Assembly (NCBI GenBank): GCA_905221605.1
Contig: CAJNDS010002171.1
Span: forward strand, 448,501-512,500
Length of the DNA stretch: 64,000 bases
Origin: Symbiodinium natans
Taxonomy: Eukaryota > Sar > Dinophyceae > Suessiales > Symbiodiniaceae
Reading direction: 5' to 3'
Below the pieces are notes generated by a model. That model ran no database searches. It was not told where the DNA came from and saw only the letters and a program-made list of their open reading frames with translations. Of this stretch, positions 1 through 12,956 are shown piece by piece. Numbering within the stretch: the stretch's first letter is position 1; each line of letters starts with the position of its first letter. The position numbers were made by a program, and so were the translations under genes.

Positions 1-380
1 AGTCCAAGAGCTCGCCGAAACTGGGAACCGCAATTCTGCTCCAGGGGCATCGTGTGAGTCTTGAGAAAGCTTTCTCCACTCGCTTGCAGAACCAGATCTC
101 CAGCAACGTCGAGATTTCAAATCGGATCGCATGATTAAACTGGCGACTCGGTCCAAACCAGGGTCCCCCTCTAAGGAAAGATGCACGAGTCGACATCTGC
201 CAAGGCATGAGAAGAGATCAGAGAGGAGGGGGAGACCCCCAGTCGTAGGCCCATCGCCACGTATGCATGAATTGAGGGTGCCAGAAGTGCAGCCACAGGG
301 CATCCAGCTGTGCTTGACACTTCTGGTCTCAGTCTATGCATGTGGGTGCTTCACACGAAGCCCCCCCCCAGCGTGGTCAC

Positions 381-3300
381 CTCGCCAATCTCTTGTTGGA
401 AGGCCCCGCACTGGATAAATAAGCGGGCAAAAACTGGGCCTCTTTCTGTCAGGAGCGCACCGCGGAAGACGGCTGAGTTGCCCGAAACCCACTTCGAAGG
501 CCTTCAACCCCAAACACCCCAAACACCCCTTCTGCCCTTCTACCCTTCTACCCAGAACCCTGATGAGGTCCTACTGAACACCAACAGCCCACGAAATGAG
601 TGGGGGTCGGCGTATCTGTCGCGCCAGGAACCCCAAGCTCAGCAGATGGTGCGCTCCCGAGGCCAGTGCTCACACGGTGCCAGAGACCTCCATCGGCTTC
701 CTTTGAGGTTGAGGGCTGAGGTAGCTCAGAGGGTTTAGGGGTTTAGTGGTTTAGGGCTTTAGGGGCTTGGGGTTTAGGGGCTTAGGGGTTTAAGGGTTTA
801 GGGCTTTAGGGGCTTAGGGGCTTAGGGGCTTAGGTCAGGGCGGCCTCTAGGTCGGTAACTAGACTGTACTCATGCAAGTATCGGAGAACCCTTGATGGGG
901 CTGGTTGCCTCTAGTAGGCGGCTGGAACCCAAGAAGGGCCAAGAGCGAAATTATCACTCAGCTACCGCGGGTTTGAGAATCTGAGGCTTAAACCCCCACT
1001 TAAGCCCTCAAAGGCCCTCAATATTCAGGTGTTGAGCCCCTCCACCCCAACTCCCTCCAGCAGGCGCCTAAGTCCTTCAACCCTTGGATCCTGACCGTAA
1101 CCCGAAACCCCCTAGCCAAACCGCGACCACATGAACCCTGAAAACCCTTGCCTTGGGATTTTCCCCATTATACTAACAGTCCTCAATTGGGATTCTAGTG
1201 CCCCCGATTGCAATCCCTCTTAAGGGCTGTCAACATGAGGGGGAACATCCCAACCTAAGCCTTTTCACCCCGCGAGCCCGGCGGCTGTGCGTACGAGTCC
1301 GATGCGTTCGGGTTGTACGGATTGAAGGCATATGCCTGGCCCAAGGAGTTAAGGCTTCCAGAATGCTTAGCAATTCGGTGGGTGGATGGCGTTTAGGGTG
1401 TCAAACAGGGCAAATAACAAACACACTTCCTGGCAGCTTGGGGTCGTAGACTTCAGGAGTCAAAGCCTTGGGTTTTAAGGTTTGAGATTTAGGGTTTAGG
1501 GTTTAGAGTTGAGGGTTGAGGGTTGACGGTTGAGGGTTGAGGGCTGGGGGTTGAGGGTTGAGGGATGGGGGCTGAGGGTTGAGGGAGGGGCTCACAGACA
1601 CCAAGGGTTCACGCTTCGGAGAGAGAGCCGATCTTGGAGCCTTCGGCGGGGAGTGCGAGTGCATGTCGTAGCCGATCTTCTCCGTGTGGTCATCGATGCG
1701 GAGGAGGCCGGAAAACTGGGGGGCGTTCGCTGAGGATTTGTGGGTCGGGGTGCCAAGGCCTTGAAGGTTTTCCGGGCATTCAGGCTGCTTTTTGGGGGGA
1801 TGCAGGTTTTGTGGCGTTGCTGGTGGCTCCTCAGGGTGGCCTTTGCCCAGCACCTCCAATCCGAAAGAAAGCCCTAAGGCCCTCATTACACTATCGTATA
1901 TACGTATGTCATCTATCCGAACCCGAGAATATTCTCACAACCCTTTCGTGACTATTCTCTTTTGAGAGCCTTCGACTTCCAAGCCTTCAAGCACAGGAAG
2001 GCGAGAGTGGAGAGCGACCCAGCCCAGGCCACGATGGCCACAATCAACACCAGCTGCGCGGCGACGCCGGCTCCTCCGGGGCGCGAGGGGCGGAGGGGGG
2101 TCGGAGGGAGGGAGGGGCGGAGGTGGGGAGGGGCGCCATTGATAGAGACGCCTACATCCTTTTAAACCCTTTTGACCTAAGGGGAGGGCAGGCAGGAATT
2201 TAAGGACCCCCCGAAACCTCCCAGGTGCCCTTCATGCCTCCAAGGCCGCTGAGGCACTGTCCGTCCTCGCTGGATCGCGAAACCCTTCTAAACCCTTGGT
2301 TTCAGGGTGTCTAGGGTTTACAGGAGTCAGGGTGGATAAGTTGAGGGTTTAGGCCTTTTGGAGGGGGCATTTCCAGCTGAAGATTCCCAAACCCTGAAAG
2401 GGGTTGCGAAAGCCAAGGCATTGGCGAAGGGGCATTTGGGGGCGTCCATGAGGTCCTCTCCCGCCATGCAGCTGAAGCCGCTCCACCCGTGGTAGTGGTC
2501 GAAGCCCTTCCCCCAGTCGAAGAGGCCGGCTGCAATGAGCCTGAGATCGGCGGAAGTGGCTTAGGAGGGCTCAGAGTAAGCTCAAGGCACATTGCCCCGG
2601 TCGTGACCACTGATTCTGGCCCCAATGTTTTTACGCCTCTCAAGACACAACGACTGACCACCTGAGTACCATTGTACAGACAGAAAACCATTTGACGTGT
2701 GACATAGCTTCAACCAAGGAGCCCCCAGAATCCGCAGGCTCCGTGCACAGCGCTGGCATCCACAGGGTCGTCGATCTTCATCTTCACCTCGGCGTCTGTG
2801 GCTTGGATGGCGGTTGAAGGTTTGGGAGGGGTTTTGGGGGCTTGCGCCTTCTCAACAGCTTATAGGATTTTGAGGGCGTAGACTCCCTGAAGAGGTACGG
2901 GATCTATCGTGCAACGTGTGCGTGTTTAGGGCTTAGGGTGTAGGGTGTGGGGGAAGAACCCTCAACTGCCGGGCCCCCCGCCAGGAGCATGGAAGCCGCC
3001 TGATAGAAGAAGGCGCCAATGAAGCCGGTGAGCACGGCGCTGCCGCACTCCTCTTCATGCGCTTGGCCGGGCACGGAGTGGGGAAGGAGGGCAAACTGCT
3101 GAACTCATGATGGTACGGTTTCTATGTTGGGTTCTTAGGGGTGAATCCTAGAGCCGTTTATGCGGTAGCTCTTCATGGTACGGTTTCTAAGTCAAGATGG
3201 TTAAAGGGGTGACAGGGAAGGAGCGGTTAACCTTTACTTTTCCTTTCGTACACCATCAATCTCATGACACCTTAACTCCTTGTCTGTTCACCTCACTCTC

Positions 3301-6300
3301 AAGGACCTATCCTTTAGTTGGAGCCTTCGTAGAAGATTATTAGAATAAAAACGTAGAGAATGAAGTGAATGAATCTATAATGAGTGAGTTTACGAACGAA
3401 GCATGAAATAAATGAACGCAATGAACGAAGTGAACAGTGAAGAGAATCATATTCGTACCTTTATAAAGTAGCTTACAAATGCATGAAACGTAATTACGAA
3501 GAACATTTTTGCCCCTTAGATGCCTGTGAAGACCGTAAGACCGCAAGCAAAAAACGGCGTGGCGTCTTGGGCCTTCAAAGCTTAAGGAGGTGTCCGAGGT
3601 GGGATGAGAGCCGAGGGGCCATGTTCCCGCAGCCCGCGGTGATGGACACCAACCCGGAAAGGATGCCGTTGCACAGCGCGCCGACGTCGTACTTGCGCAC
3701 CAGCAGAAACTTCAGCATGAATACCTGGGATTCTGTATAGCGCCACTCGCGCAAAGGAAAAACCGGGGTGCAGGAAAAGAAACGGAACAATCAGAAAACA
3801 GTCAGAAACAAGAGCCTCTAATCGTTTACAACCATTTGAAACAATTCAGGATCATTCACAGTAATCATTAATCACCATCAAGAACCAACGATATTCATTC
3901 ACCCATGAATGACCATCACTAGTTGCTGATCGTCCAAGCTCAAGAATCACGAAAACCCCATAACAATCAATAGTCATCATAAATGGTCACTAAGAATCAT
4001 CAATAGCCATGAAAAAGTCACTGATTAATCAGCTCAGGACGTACTGGGTCTGCCTCGAGACTTTCCCCCTCATACAAGCACTCCTCAGTCGGGATTCCCA
4101 ATGTGTACCTTTTCCCCAGGCCCTTTCTCCGCTTCGGGTTTGGGGGTGAAAGAGGAGGAGGGGGAGTCCTCTTCAATGATTCCCACGATATTTCGACTGC
4201 AAGTTTCGGGTTCTGTGTTGAATTTGGGCTTTAGGGTTACACCCCAGCAGTCCAACCATGCGCTGGCAACCCGGATGCAGAGATTCCGCAGGTGGCCGCG
4301 GAGAGCCTTGCGAGGTGTTGCAGGATGTGAGGTCTAATTTGGGGTTGCAAGTTTCGGGTTTTTGGGGCCTCTAAACCGAAAAACCCTAAACGCGAAAGCC
4401 CCTGCAGCCTGAACCCCGAACCCTTAAACCCCCGAAACCCCCTACACCCCTAAACCCCCTTAAACCTTAAACCCCCCAAACCCCTTACGCCCCCTAACCC
4501 CCTAAACACCCTAATCACCCTCATACTCCTGAACACCCTAAACCCTAAACAACTGAACCTTTTTTCTGGCAGGTTCAGAAGCTGGTGCCTTTGGCCGCCC
4601 TTTCTTCTGAAAACCGAGCTCTCTTTCTCTTTGGGTTTTAGGGAAGAAGGATGGGCTTGCAGGGCAACCCTAAACCCTAAACCCTAAACCCTGAACCCTA
4701 AACCCTGAACCCTGAACCCTAAACCCTAAACCGGTGAATGCAAGATCCAGGGAACGTGGTGTTCATGGCCACCTGCGCGGCCAACGCGCCCGTGTCCTCA
4801 TCAAGGAGCTGTTAGGGTTTAGGGTTTAGGGTTGAGGGTTGAGGGCTGAGGATTGAGGGTGTAGGGTTTAGGGTTTAGGGGGTTTTGGGTTTAGGGTGTA
4901 GGGTTCAGGGTAGGAGAAGGGCGTGGGGCTTCATGGGTTCTGGGTTTTTAGGGGATTCTAGGAGTTTTAGGGGCCTTCTTTGGATGTGGTTTAGGGGTTT
5001 AGGTTTTGCTGCTGCTCTTAGGGCTTGAGAATGGGGTGATGGGAGCACAGGAGTCCCTTCTTGAAGCAGGAAGGGTTGCCGGAGCTCGAACACCCGAAAC
5101 TGCCCCTGAAATTCCGCAACAGCACAGCTTTGCAAGGTTGCGGGCTTAGGGTGGAAGGTTGAGTCCCGGTGCAGAGGAAATAGCGAGCCCTGTGTGTCGC
5201 CAAGATTGGGCATGGGGTACAGGGGTTTAGGGTGTTGGGTTTAGGGTTTAGGGTTTAGGGTTTAGGGTTTAGGGTCTAGGGTCTAGGGTTTAGGGTTTAG
5301 GGTTTAGGGTTTAGGGTTTAGGGTTTAGGGTTTAGGGTTTAGGGTTTAGGGTTTAGGGTTTAGGGTTTAGGGTTTAGGGCTACGAGACCCAGACCCTGAC
5401 GTCCTAAACCCACATACCCAGTCCCCACCCGAAGTCCGTTCTAAAAGGACCCCCCGAACAGCTACACCCCACGCATCCCCACGCCCATCAAGCTTCAGCT
5501 CTACCCCACACAGCGAACAGGAAAACCCCAAAGCACCAAGGAGCCTTGTCATGCATGGAAAGTGTGGAGCCAGGATTGAAGCCGTACCTGGACTCAAGGG
5601 ACTCATGAGGGGCCTGAGGGCTTAGGGCGCGTGAGGACTTAAGGAACTTTCAACAAGTAAACCTTCGACCTCTGAACTACCCGAGAAGGAAGAGCTTCCT
5701 TCGCCTTGAAGCCCGGAGTATGGACAACAGAAGAGGTTCCAGGAGTGAGGGTTTAAAACTTAGAGTCTTGGGGCTTAGGGTGTGTTGCGCAGATCTCCCG
5801 GCCAAGCCGTCCACTTCATCGAGGGCGCCAGCCGAACCAGAGGGCAAAGGTTCCCAGCACGATCAAGGGGATGTTGTGGTACTCGAACTCCTGTAGGGCT
5901 TATAGGCTGTGTTGGGTTTCGGGTTCAGGGGTTCAGGGCTCCCACTTTCAAAATTCAACAACCTGGCAACCCCCAAACTTAGGGGACTTAGGGGACTTAA
6001 GGTCTAAACCCAGATATTTTCAAGGGCCTCAGACTGGCCTCGGGGTTCTCGAAGCGGCCCTGGCGCGGGCCGAGGATGGTGGTGCCAGCGAGGCCGCAAA
6101 CGCCTGCAGCCAAAACAAGTGGGAGGGTTTAAAGAGCAAAGGGTTTCCGGTTTGGGGTTTAAGGCCGTTTTGGGGGCTCAGGGGAGAGGTTGAGGACTGC
6201 AGGTCTGAGGCTTCCGAATCTCCCGCATCGTCACGGGAACAACACCACACGAAATACGAAATCTACCCGTCCAGCTCCCTTAGCTGCTTTGAGAGCCCTT

Positions 6301-9300
6301 GCAAACAAAAAACTAATTCCTTATGATTCGAAAGAAAGAAGTTACATGATCACAATCAAGTGTGGCCTAACACCAAAACTCTCATAGATCTTACAGACAG
6401 CCCCTACATCCGTTCCCCGACCGAAGCCCTCAATGTTTGAACCCCAAGCCCTGCATCCTGGAAACCCCAAAGCCTTTCGAAGCATAACCAAAACACCCCA
6501 AAGGCAACCACCACGCACCCGAAAAGGGGCCTCCGCAAAAGTGCACGATGCCAGATCCCGCAAAGTCCATGTATCCTTGGTGAACGGGCGCAGCACGCTA
6601 AAAGTAAGCCTTGAACCATACTGCACCCCCCGGACGGGTCGTCATTTCTGCTTCCTATCCACAGTGACGGCCTTATCCCCGGACCGGAGCTTTTGGGTTT
6701 AAGATGACCAAACCTAACCGAACACGGTCTTGCGTATAAGGGTCAGTGGGCTTCCACATGTTGCTAAGCGATTTAACAGATCTCTGACCAGTCGAGACAT
6801 CGAAGCACGACAAGACAGCAAAGCCCGGGACTGGCTAGCGCCTCTGATGGCTCTTCTTGGGCTTCGTGCATGTGAAAGGCTGGGGTTCACGGCTTAGTAG
6901 GGTTTTGGGTTGATGGAGCATAGGGTTGGCTTTTTCATTTTGCTACTACATGTGCTGACGCCGTTTCAGTTCGAAGTGCTGTTCACATGTAGCTGGGACC
7001 ATGTAGCGGCCTAGATGAGATCAAGCAAGCAGCACGTGCAAAAGGGATGCTCTGGCTGCCACCGCGTGGATGCTGTGGTTTAGGGTTTAGCGTTTAGGGT
7101 TTTGGGTTTCGTAAGGTTTGGGTACAGGCCTGTTGTGCATTGCGCCTCCCGCTGAGAATGCGGTAAATTGACCCCCACCAGGCGCCTTCACCCCCGCGCA
7201 CAACAATGTATTTGTGCCAGTTCCAGCAACAGCCACAACTTCAAGCCTTCCTGACAGCGGCCTGTTGGAAACCTCGAATTTTGATTGGGCCTAAGGTTTC
7301 TGATACCAGTCATATGGCTCGAGAGCGCTCTCGTGTCTCCGCCTGACGCCTGGTGCTACTTTATTCTCGCTGACCCACAACTGAGAGTCCGAGCGCTCGA
7401 GGGCACCTTATACTTTACACGTGGAGGTTCATGGTTGCTTATAAGCAGGGCCAGAATTAGGGCAACTATGTCTTTTTTATCTTACTGCAGGCACTTACAA
7501 GCCTACTGATACGTACCCACGAACCATCAAGTGTCCCACGTCGAAGATGCTGGCCAACCAGCCGCCGCCCCAGGTCCTCGGCTTGGCGCCCGAATCAAGA
7601 GAAGGCTGGGGTTAGAACTTCTTTTTATTGGGGATTTTGGGGCTGGCTCCAGGTTCCAACGTTGCTATATTGTGCAGAACGAATCTCATAGGTACATTGC
7701 ATAAAACTGATAGAACGTCATGTTGTGCAATTGTCGTTTGTTTTTTGCAGGCCTGGAACTGCCTTCCGAAGGCGAAGCGAAGGTTCCCTTTTCTTCCCCT
7801 CTGACCCCCTCCGTTTCTTCCCCCCCCCGTGTGCCACCGCAGGCCGAGGGTCCAGGCCACAATCACCGGGTAGATGAAGCTCGTCATGCAGAACGCGAAC
7901 CTGGAGGATCAGGACTCAGAGCTACTGCTGGGGATCTTCAGGCTACAGAAACTCAAGGTGGCTGGGTTTAGGGTTTAGGTCTTCGTGCGTGGGTTTAGGG
8001 TGAGGGGGTTGAAGGTTCTTGGGGCTTGGGGCTTGGGGCTCGGGGCTTGGGGCTTAGGGGCTCCGGCTTTCAGCAAAGGAGCAGGGCGTAGGTGGGGCTC
8101 TTGACTCGTTCGGCCACACATCCACTCACGATCGTAGCCCCGGCCGTGCAGAACGCCCACTGAAAAAACCAGCCTTGGAGTCAGGGACGTTAAGGCTTCA
8201 GGTCTTGTGGGAGTGGGTGCGGGTGCGGGTGCGAGTGTGAGTGTCAGTACGAGCGCGAGCGCGAATGCGATGTGCGAGAGTGCGAGTGTGCGAGAGTGCG
8301 AGAGTGCGAGAGTGCGAGAAGTGAGAGTGAGGAGTGTGTCTGTGTATGCGCGTGCGATTTCATTTCCCGACAATAGTTCTGCCAATGCGCAATCACACTC
8401 ATGGTCAGCATGGGATCATACGCTGAAGGCACAACTGGCTGAGAAAAAGACAGCATGCACATGTAAAGGGTTACTCTCAGTCACACTCACTTGTTGGCGT
8501 ACGCGCCCATGGTCGCAGTGCTGTTTCCACTAAATCTGCACACAAGACACATGCCTAGCCGAACGACATGGAGACACGTCTGGCTGGAAGACTTATAAAA
8601 CCTCGGCTGTCCTGGCATCGAAACGACACAAAGCAACAGAACAATGTCAGAAACCAAGACGCAGATGAACAAAACTGGCCCTGTCAAAGAAAAGTGCTCG
8701 CCCCTTCTGAACCAATTGTTTCGGGACATACCGCAACACCCACCCCTCCACCCCGACGTCAATTCAAGTAAACACTGTCACCTATGAATTTGGTCGTGCG
8801 TTGGCGTGTGCTGTTTCGGCTAGCACCCTTTCCCGCAAACCTCGTGTTTTAGTAAACGCCGTTTGTGGTGTATCTGTTCGAAAGAACCGACTTCAATGCA
8901 CAGAATCCTCCGCCACATCAAAACCGAAACGATACGCCCTCACCCTACACCCTAAACCCTAAACCCTACACCCCCGCTGCATCCCTGGCGCTCAGCATCG
9001 TGGACTGGCAGTTCCCGTCTTTGCAAGCCACCGGGATGATGATGCCCGAAGCATCCTGCTTCAATCGGTCGTGAGCAAGGGCTACTTGGGATCGCCTCCG
9101 AGTTGAACCCTCAACCCAAAGCACTAAGTCCTAAACACTAAACCCTAAACCCTAAACCGATCTCCCGCAAGGCCCCGAAAAATGAAACCAAAGCTGGGAG
9201 CAACCCTAGGTTCAGAGACCCATGGGTCGTCTCTCTGTCTCTTCAAGGCGGAGGATGGGATTTAGGATTTAGGGTTTGGGGTTTGGGGTTTAGGGTTTAG

Positions 9301-12300
9301 CGTTTAGGCTCGGGTTTTAGGGTTTCGGGTCCAGGGCTTCGGGACCCGAACTCTGGCGCTGTGTGGGTGTGCCCATGCTGATCTGCACTCATCTGCACAG
9401 GGTTCCTGGTCATGAGGCTTTGGCTTCCTGTGGGCTGAGAGAAGCCTTCTGGATTCGGGTGTCCAGGGCTTAGCACGGTTGTACACAAGCCCCACCCAAT
9501 ACAATTGGGTGAAAGCAAATGAACCCTGAAAGCCAACCCTCGAATCACCTTCAGCTTCGGGTTTGGGGTTCAGGGGAGGCTCTCCCACCTTCTCGTAGAA
9601 GCCGAGACCGAAGAAGCCGTCCGTGCCAATGAAGGAGCCCGCTTTTCTGCGGAGGTTTCGACGGGTCTGGCTTTGCAAGATGCCTTAAGCCCTGAAGACT
9701 TTGAGCCGATAAACCTCGAGCCCTCAACCCTCACAGTGCGGGGTTCTGAGGACTGTTAAGTCTGTTGAGGCCCTAGCTTTTGCCAGTTGCTGTCCCTTGT
9801 GGACAACGATGGCTAAGAAGCCCCCCAAACCCCAAATCCCACGGCCTAGAAGCTCAACAAGCCTTAAGCCTTAAACCCCCCAAAGTTCTGAACAGCAACT
9901 ACAGCAATGCCATCGTCCCAGTCGCGTTCCGTAGGCGAAGGCCCAGCCGAAGATCCACCAGCCCAACGTCCCCACCGACACGTTCACCAGGTTCTTCCTG
10001 AAGTTTCGAGGAAGTTCTGTTGGGGATTGGGGGTTCCTGGGGTTTTGGGGCGATTCGGTAAACACTAAACTGCTTGGCTTGCGGGGGAGCTTTGGTGCTT
10101 AGGGTTGAGGCGCCTTGCTCGGGAACGCTGCGTGGGCTTAGGCCTCGGACGGGGGAGGTTTAGGATCTTAGCGTTTTTACAACAATGTTCGCTCTTTTTG
10201 CGGCTTTTTGACCTTGAAGATTGAAGCTCTTAGAAGGCGTTGCAGGCCGCAGGCTTTTAGGGGTTTAGGGATTTTAGGGGTTTAGGGTTTAGGGTTCAGG
10301 GCTCAGGGTTTAGGGTTTGGGGGGGGGGGGGGGTGTGGTTTGTCTCCGGGATACCTCAAAAACTTCACGCGTCTAGAGTATTTTTCTGTGCTCCACAACT
10401 TCCCTTGGCTTCTGGTAGCACAAGTTACTTGTACAACTATGGCAGGATGACTGGTCAAGTATGCAGAGTTGCAATAGCAACATTTTTATGCATTCAAGGA
10501 CTAGTGATTGTGCCTTTTCTTTTGTTTTCTTTGAAAAGATTCTGGAGCAATCTCAACTGTGTATATTTTAAACGTCGTGGTAGAAACATTACATTGGCAT
10601 GGTTCGCTTTGTTATCCCTTGATAAGATTGTTCTTTTTTGTTACATGTTATCTGATCACGGCACCAGGAACGCTCGGATCCCCCCTCGCAACCCTAAACC
10701 CTAAAGCCTAAAGCCTGAACCCTAAACCCTAAACCCCAACCCGAGAGTCATCAGCACATTGGAGGCGTTCTTTGCGCGGCAGCAGCCGGTCTCCAGCATT
10801 GCGAAGCCTGCGGTTTCAGGATTACGGGTTTAAGGTATGGGGCTTAGGGTTTAAGGTTTAGGGTTTAGGGTTTAGGGGGGCTTCAGTGGTTGAGGGGGTT
10901 TGAGGGCTTTTGGAACTGCTGGCGTTTGGAGGTTCAGGGCTTGGTGAGGGATTCTGATCGGAGTTGTGTCGAGTTCAGGAGTCATGCAACTCGGGGATTT
11001 AGCTGATCTGGGGGTTCTTAGGGCCCTCGACCCCTTGAAACCCCCTAAACCCCAAACTCCAACCCAAACCCTGAAACCCCAAAGTCTACCTGAAGGTTCA
11101 CGGGCACTTATAAGTAGGGTCAACCCTCAACCCTCGACCCTCAACCCTGAATCCTAAACCCCAAACCCTGAACCCTAAACCCTACTTCTGAGTACCCTTT
11201 TGAACCTCCCAAGTACATGAAGCCTTACAAGCGCCCCAGAGGCCTGCATGCATGAACATGACAAGGGTGATGGTTTGAACGGCGTGCGCCCCTTGAAGAG
11301 GTCGACGCCACCAGTGCGGGCGCTCAGCGCCCAGCCGCCCTCATCTGGAAGCCGCTGTGCTTTCGCACAGCCTTTCTCACCCTGCCCAAATGCTCCAGCA
11401 CCTCCGCGTCCGCAACCTCCGTGGCGTGCTCCCGCGGCCATCCCATCCTCCTAGTGGCGAGCTCAGCAAGGGGGACTGCCGGGCGCCCGGCAGCGAAGTG
11501 AGCGCAGTTCCAAGCCAAGTGTTCCCAATCTGGCGTAGCCGGAGTGGAGCAGAACGGACATTCAGCGAGAGCCTCTTCCCTAATACGACGGTACCTAGCC
11601 ACCGAGAAAACCGCACCAACCAAGCAACCCCTTTGTTCCTGTCCTACAGCAGCAAATAGGGCCCGAGCCTTTTTCATGACCTTCTCGCTATAAGGCCATG
11701 CCGGCCCCAGCAAGCGACTGTCAACCCTTTGCCGAGCGAGAAAGCCTGGCCTGCATGCATGAACATGACAAGGGCGCCGCAGAGGATGAGCCAAGCCTCA
11801 CAAGAGGGCTTAGGGCTTAAGGTATAAAAGACAAGCACATTGGGTTCAGGACTTAAGGGTTATAGGATTTGGGTTCCGCGCACGGCAAGGATGTTGCAGC
11901 CCGACCGCACTTCTGGCAAGCAAGGGACTTTCTCAGGTTCCTCTTCGTCGGAACTCAGGCAAAACCCTGAACCCTAAACCCCAAACCCCTGACCTAGTAC
12001 TGCGCCTTCTGCACGGAAAGGGACGCCCACGAAACATGGTGTTATATATATATATATATACATTAGATGGATTCATTTTCTTTGCTCATGCACTCTGTAT
12101 CCTCTTTTGTTGTTTAGATTTATCCGTTATAATACACACACATTGGGGTGCCATCCGCACCGGGTGGCAGAATCCATGGCGCCAGCGAAGGATTCCTGCA
12201 GCTCCAGGCACGAACTCTACAAGGGTTTAGGACTGAAGGTTCAGGGCTTCAGAAACTCCGGCAAGGAGCCAAAGCCCAGATAGTGACACCCCAAAACTGG

Positions 12301-12956
12301 GATGTTCAGGTACTTTAGGGTTCATGCCCAAACTTGCCCCAGCTGCGATCCGGCAGAGCCTGTGACCCTGAACCCCAATAAATCTGAAAACCTACACCCT
12401 TTACGTTGATTCAGGGGATCAGGCGCTTGGAGGTTCCCGAAATGGGGGGGGTTACCCTTATATGCCATCAGAATCCCTCTGGGCTGATACAATATATGGA
12501 GTTGCCTCTAAACTTGGTGCTTTGGTTGACTTCCGACTCTCCTGCGCGTCGGCCATCTGCTTCAGCTCCTGTCGCTGCTCCTCCAGTAGGGCCCGCTGGG
12601 CCTGGCGTTCAGGGTTGAAAGAGGGTTCCAGGTTCAGTGTTTCAGGTTGAGCACTTTATGAGGCCTGACTTTGCAGCGCAACCGCACAGCTGATGCTGTG
12701 ACCTCGATTTTACGGTGCAACGGCTTTGAGGCTTTCAGGCCCCTGAGGATCTTCAGCTTCGGCTTGGGGTGCAGTATGGGTTGAGCCTCAACCCTAAACC
12801 CCCAACCCCCAAAACCCCCAAACACCTAAACCCCCAAACACCCAGACCCCCTAAACCTGAAAACTCTAAACTTTAAGGCCCTAACTCCTAGAGAAAGGTG
12901 GGTTCAGCCCCTACACCCAATGCCTTCAGCTCGGCCAGGAGTTCCGCTGAAGAGTC
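381..12956 (-). CDS. AMT: Ammonium transporter (AMT), tandem copy A, multi-exon, decayed 3' end
   Basis: Membrane ammonium channel/transporter of the Amt/MEP/Rh family. Exons in transcription order: 12924-12956, 12542-12601, 12169-12195, 11751-11796, 10750-10807, 9930-9997, 9589-9641, 8992-9055, 8083-8173, 7853-7900, 7536-7576, 6531-6575, 6039-6103, 5829-5890, 5545-5587, 4756-4796, 4279-4306, 3620-3724, 2982-3050, 2723-2787, 2465-2540, 2238-2265, 1985-2070, 1641-1715, about 1273-1335, 644-700, 381-410. Family marks seen: GFAMLETG in the first membrane helix, WFFQWAF, WGGGWLA, the signature DFAGSGIVHFCGG followed by LGPRQGRF, FGWYGFNPGS, QVAMNTTL, KIDDPVDASAVHGACG and the C-terminal GLLRIDDHTEKIGYD. 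Both pore histidines (in GIVHF and AVHGA) are present. Exon borders were chosen by copy comparison and reading phase. The exon near 1273 has no in-phase donor, and the last exon (below 100) differs from copy B by a 4-base insertion and then unrelated sequence, so the cytoplasmic tail is probably broken. The start codon is unresolved; an ATG in strong context lies at 13431-13433. Confidence 0.85.
4673..4732. repeat. CCCTAAA/CCCTGAA array
   Basis: Seven to eight telomere-like units in the orientation opposite to 5,237-5,379, immediately to the left of the AMT exon at 4756-4796. The right side of that exon carries TTTAGGG units (4,813-4,905), so the exon sits between inverted telomere-like arrays. 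Confidence 0.9.
5237..5379. repeat. Interstitial telomere-type array (TTTAGGG)n
   Basis: About 20 nearly perfect TTTAGGG units, two of them TCTAGGG, inside the intron between the AMT copy A exons at 5545-5587 and 4756-4796. It is the longest clean array in the window. Coding sequence continues on both sides, so this is not a chromosome end. Confidence 0.95.
11268..11747 (-). mobile_element. 5'-truncated LINE (non-LTR retrotransposon) remnant in AMT copy A
   Basis: The minus strand encodes the end of a LINE polyprotein: a basic stretch KVMKKARALFAAVG and then a Cys/His cluster (CPFC, W.HLAWNC, H), as often found after the reverse transcriptase of LINEs. The catalytic reverse transcriptase is absent, so it is a 5'-truncated copy. 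It is flanked by 27-base direct repeats (11241-11267 and 11748-11774), read as the target-site duplication. The target is the AMT exon encoding the first membrane helix; the duplication includes the exon end and GC donor, so a full exon remains upstream of the insert. Confidence 0.75.
11318..11371 (-). other. LINE 3'-end tandem hairpins
   Basis: On the minus strand, GCTGTGC-GAAA-GCACAGC (11354-11371) forms a perfect 7-bp stem with a GAAA tetraloop. GGGCGC-TGA-GCGCCC (11318-11332) forms a perfect 6-bp stem just after it. Both are conserved in the copy B element at 24496-24513 and 24460-24474. Conserved 3' hairpins are known recognition signals for the reverse transcriptase in some LINE clades; that role here is inferred. 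Confidence 0.6.

Noticed and set aside
5040-5180. An additional AMT exon (conserved between copies at 5,040-5,180 and 19,390-19,490)
   Set aside because: The flanking exons join in phase without it and match the family directly; the segment does not resemble any AMT part.
5237-5379. True telomere or chromosome end
   Set aside because: The array is inside an intron with AMT exons on both sides, and similar arrays occur throughout the first 32 kb in both orientations.
10333-10704. Plus-strand gene with hydrophobic segments
   Set aside because: It falls in the AT-rich intron island of AMT copy A, is absent from copy B and shows no family resemblance.
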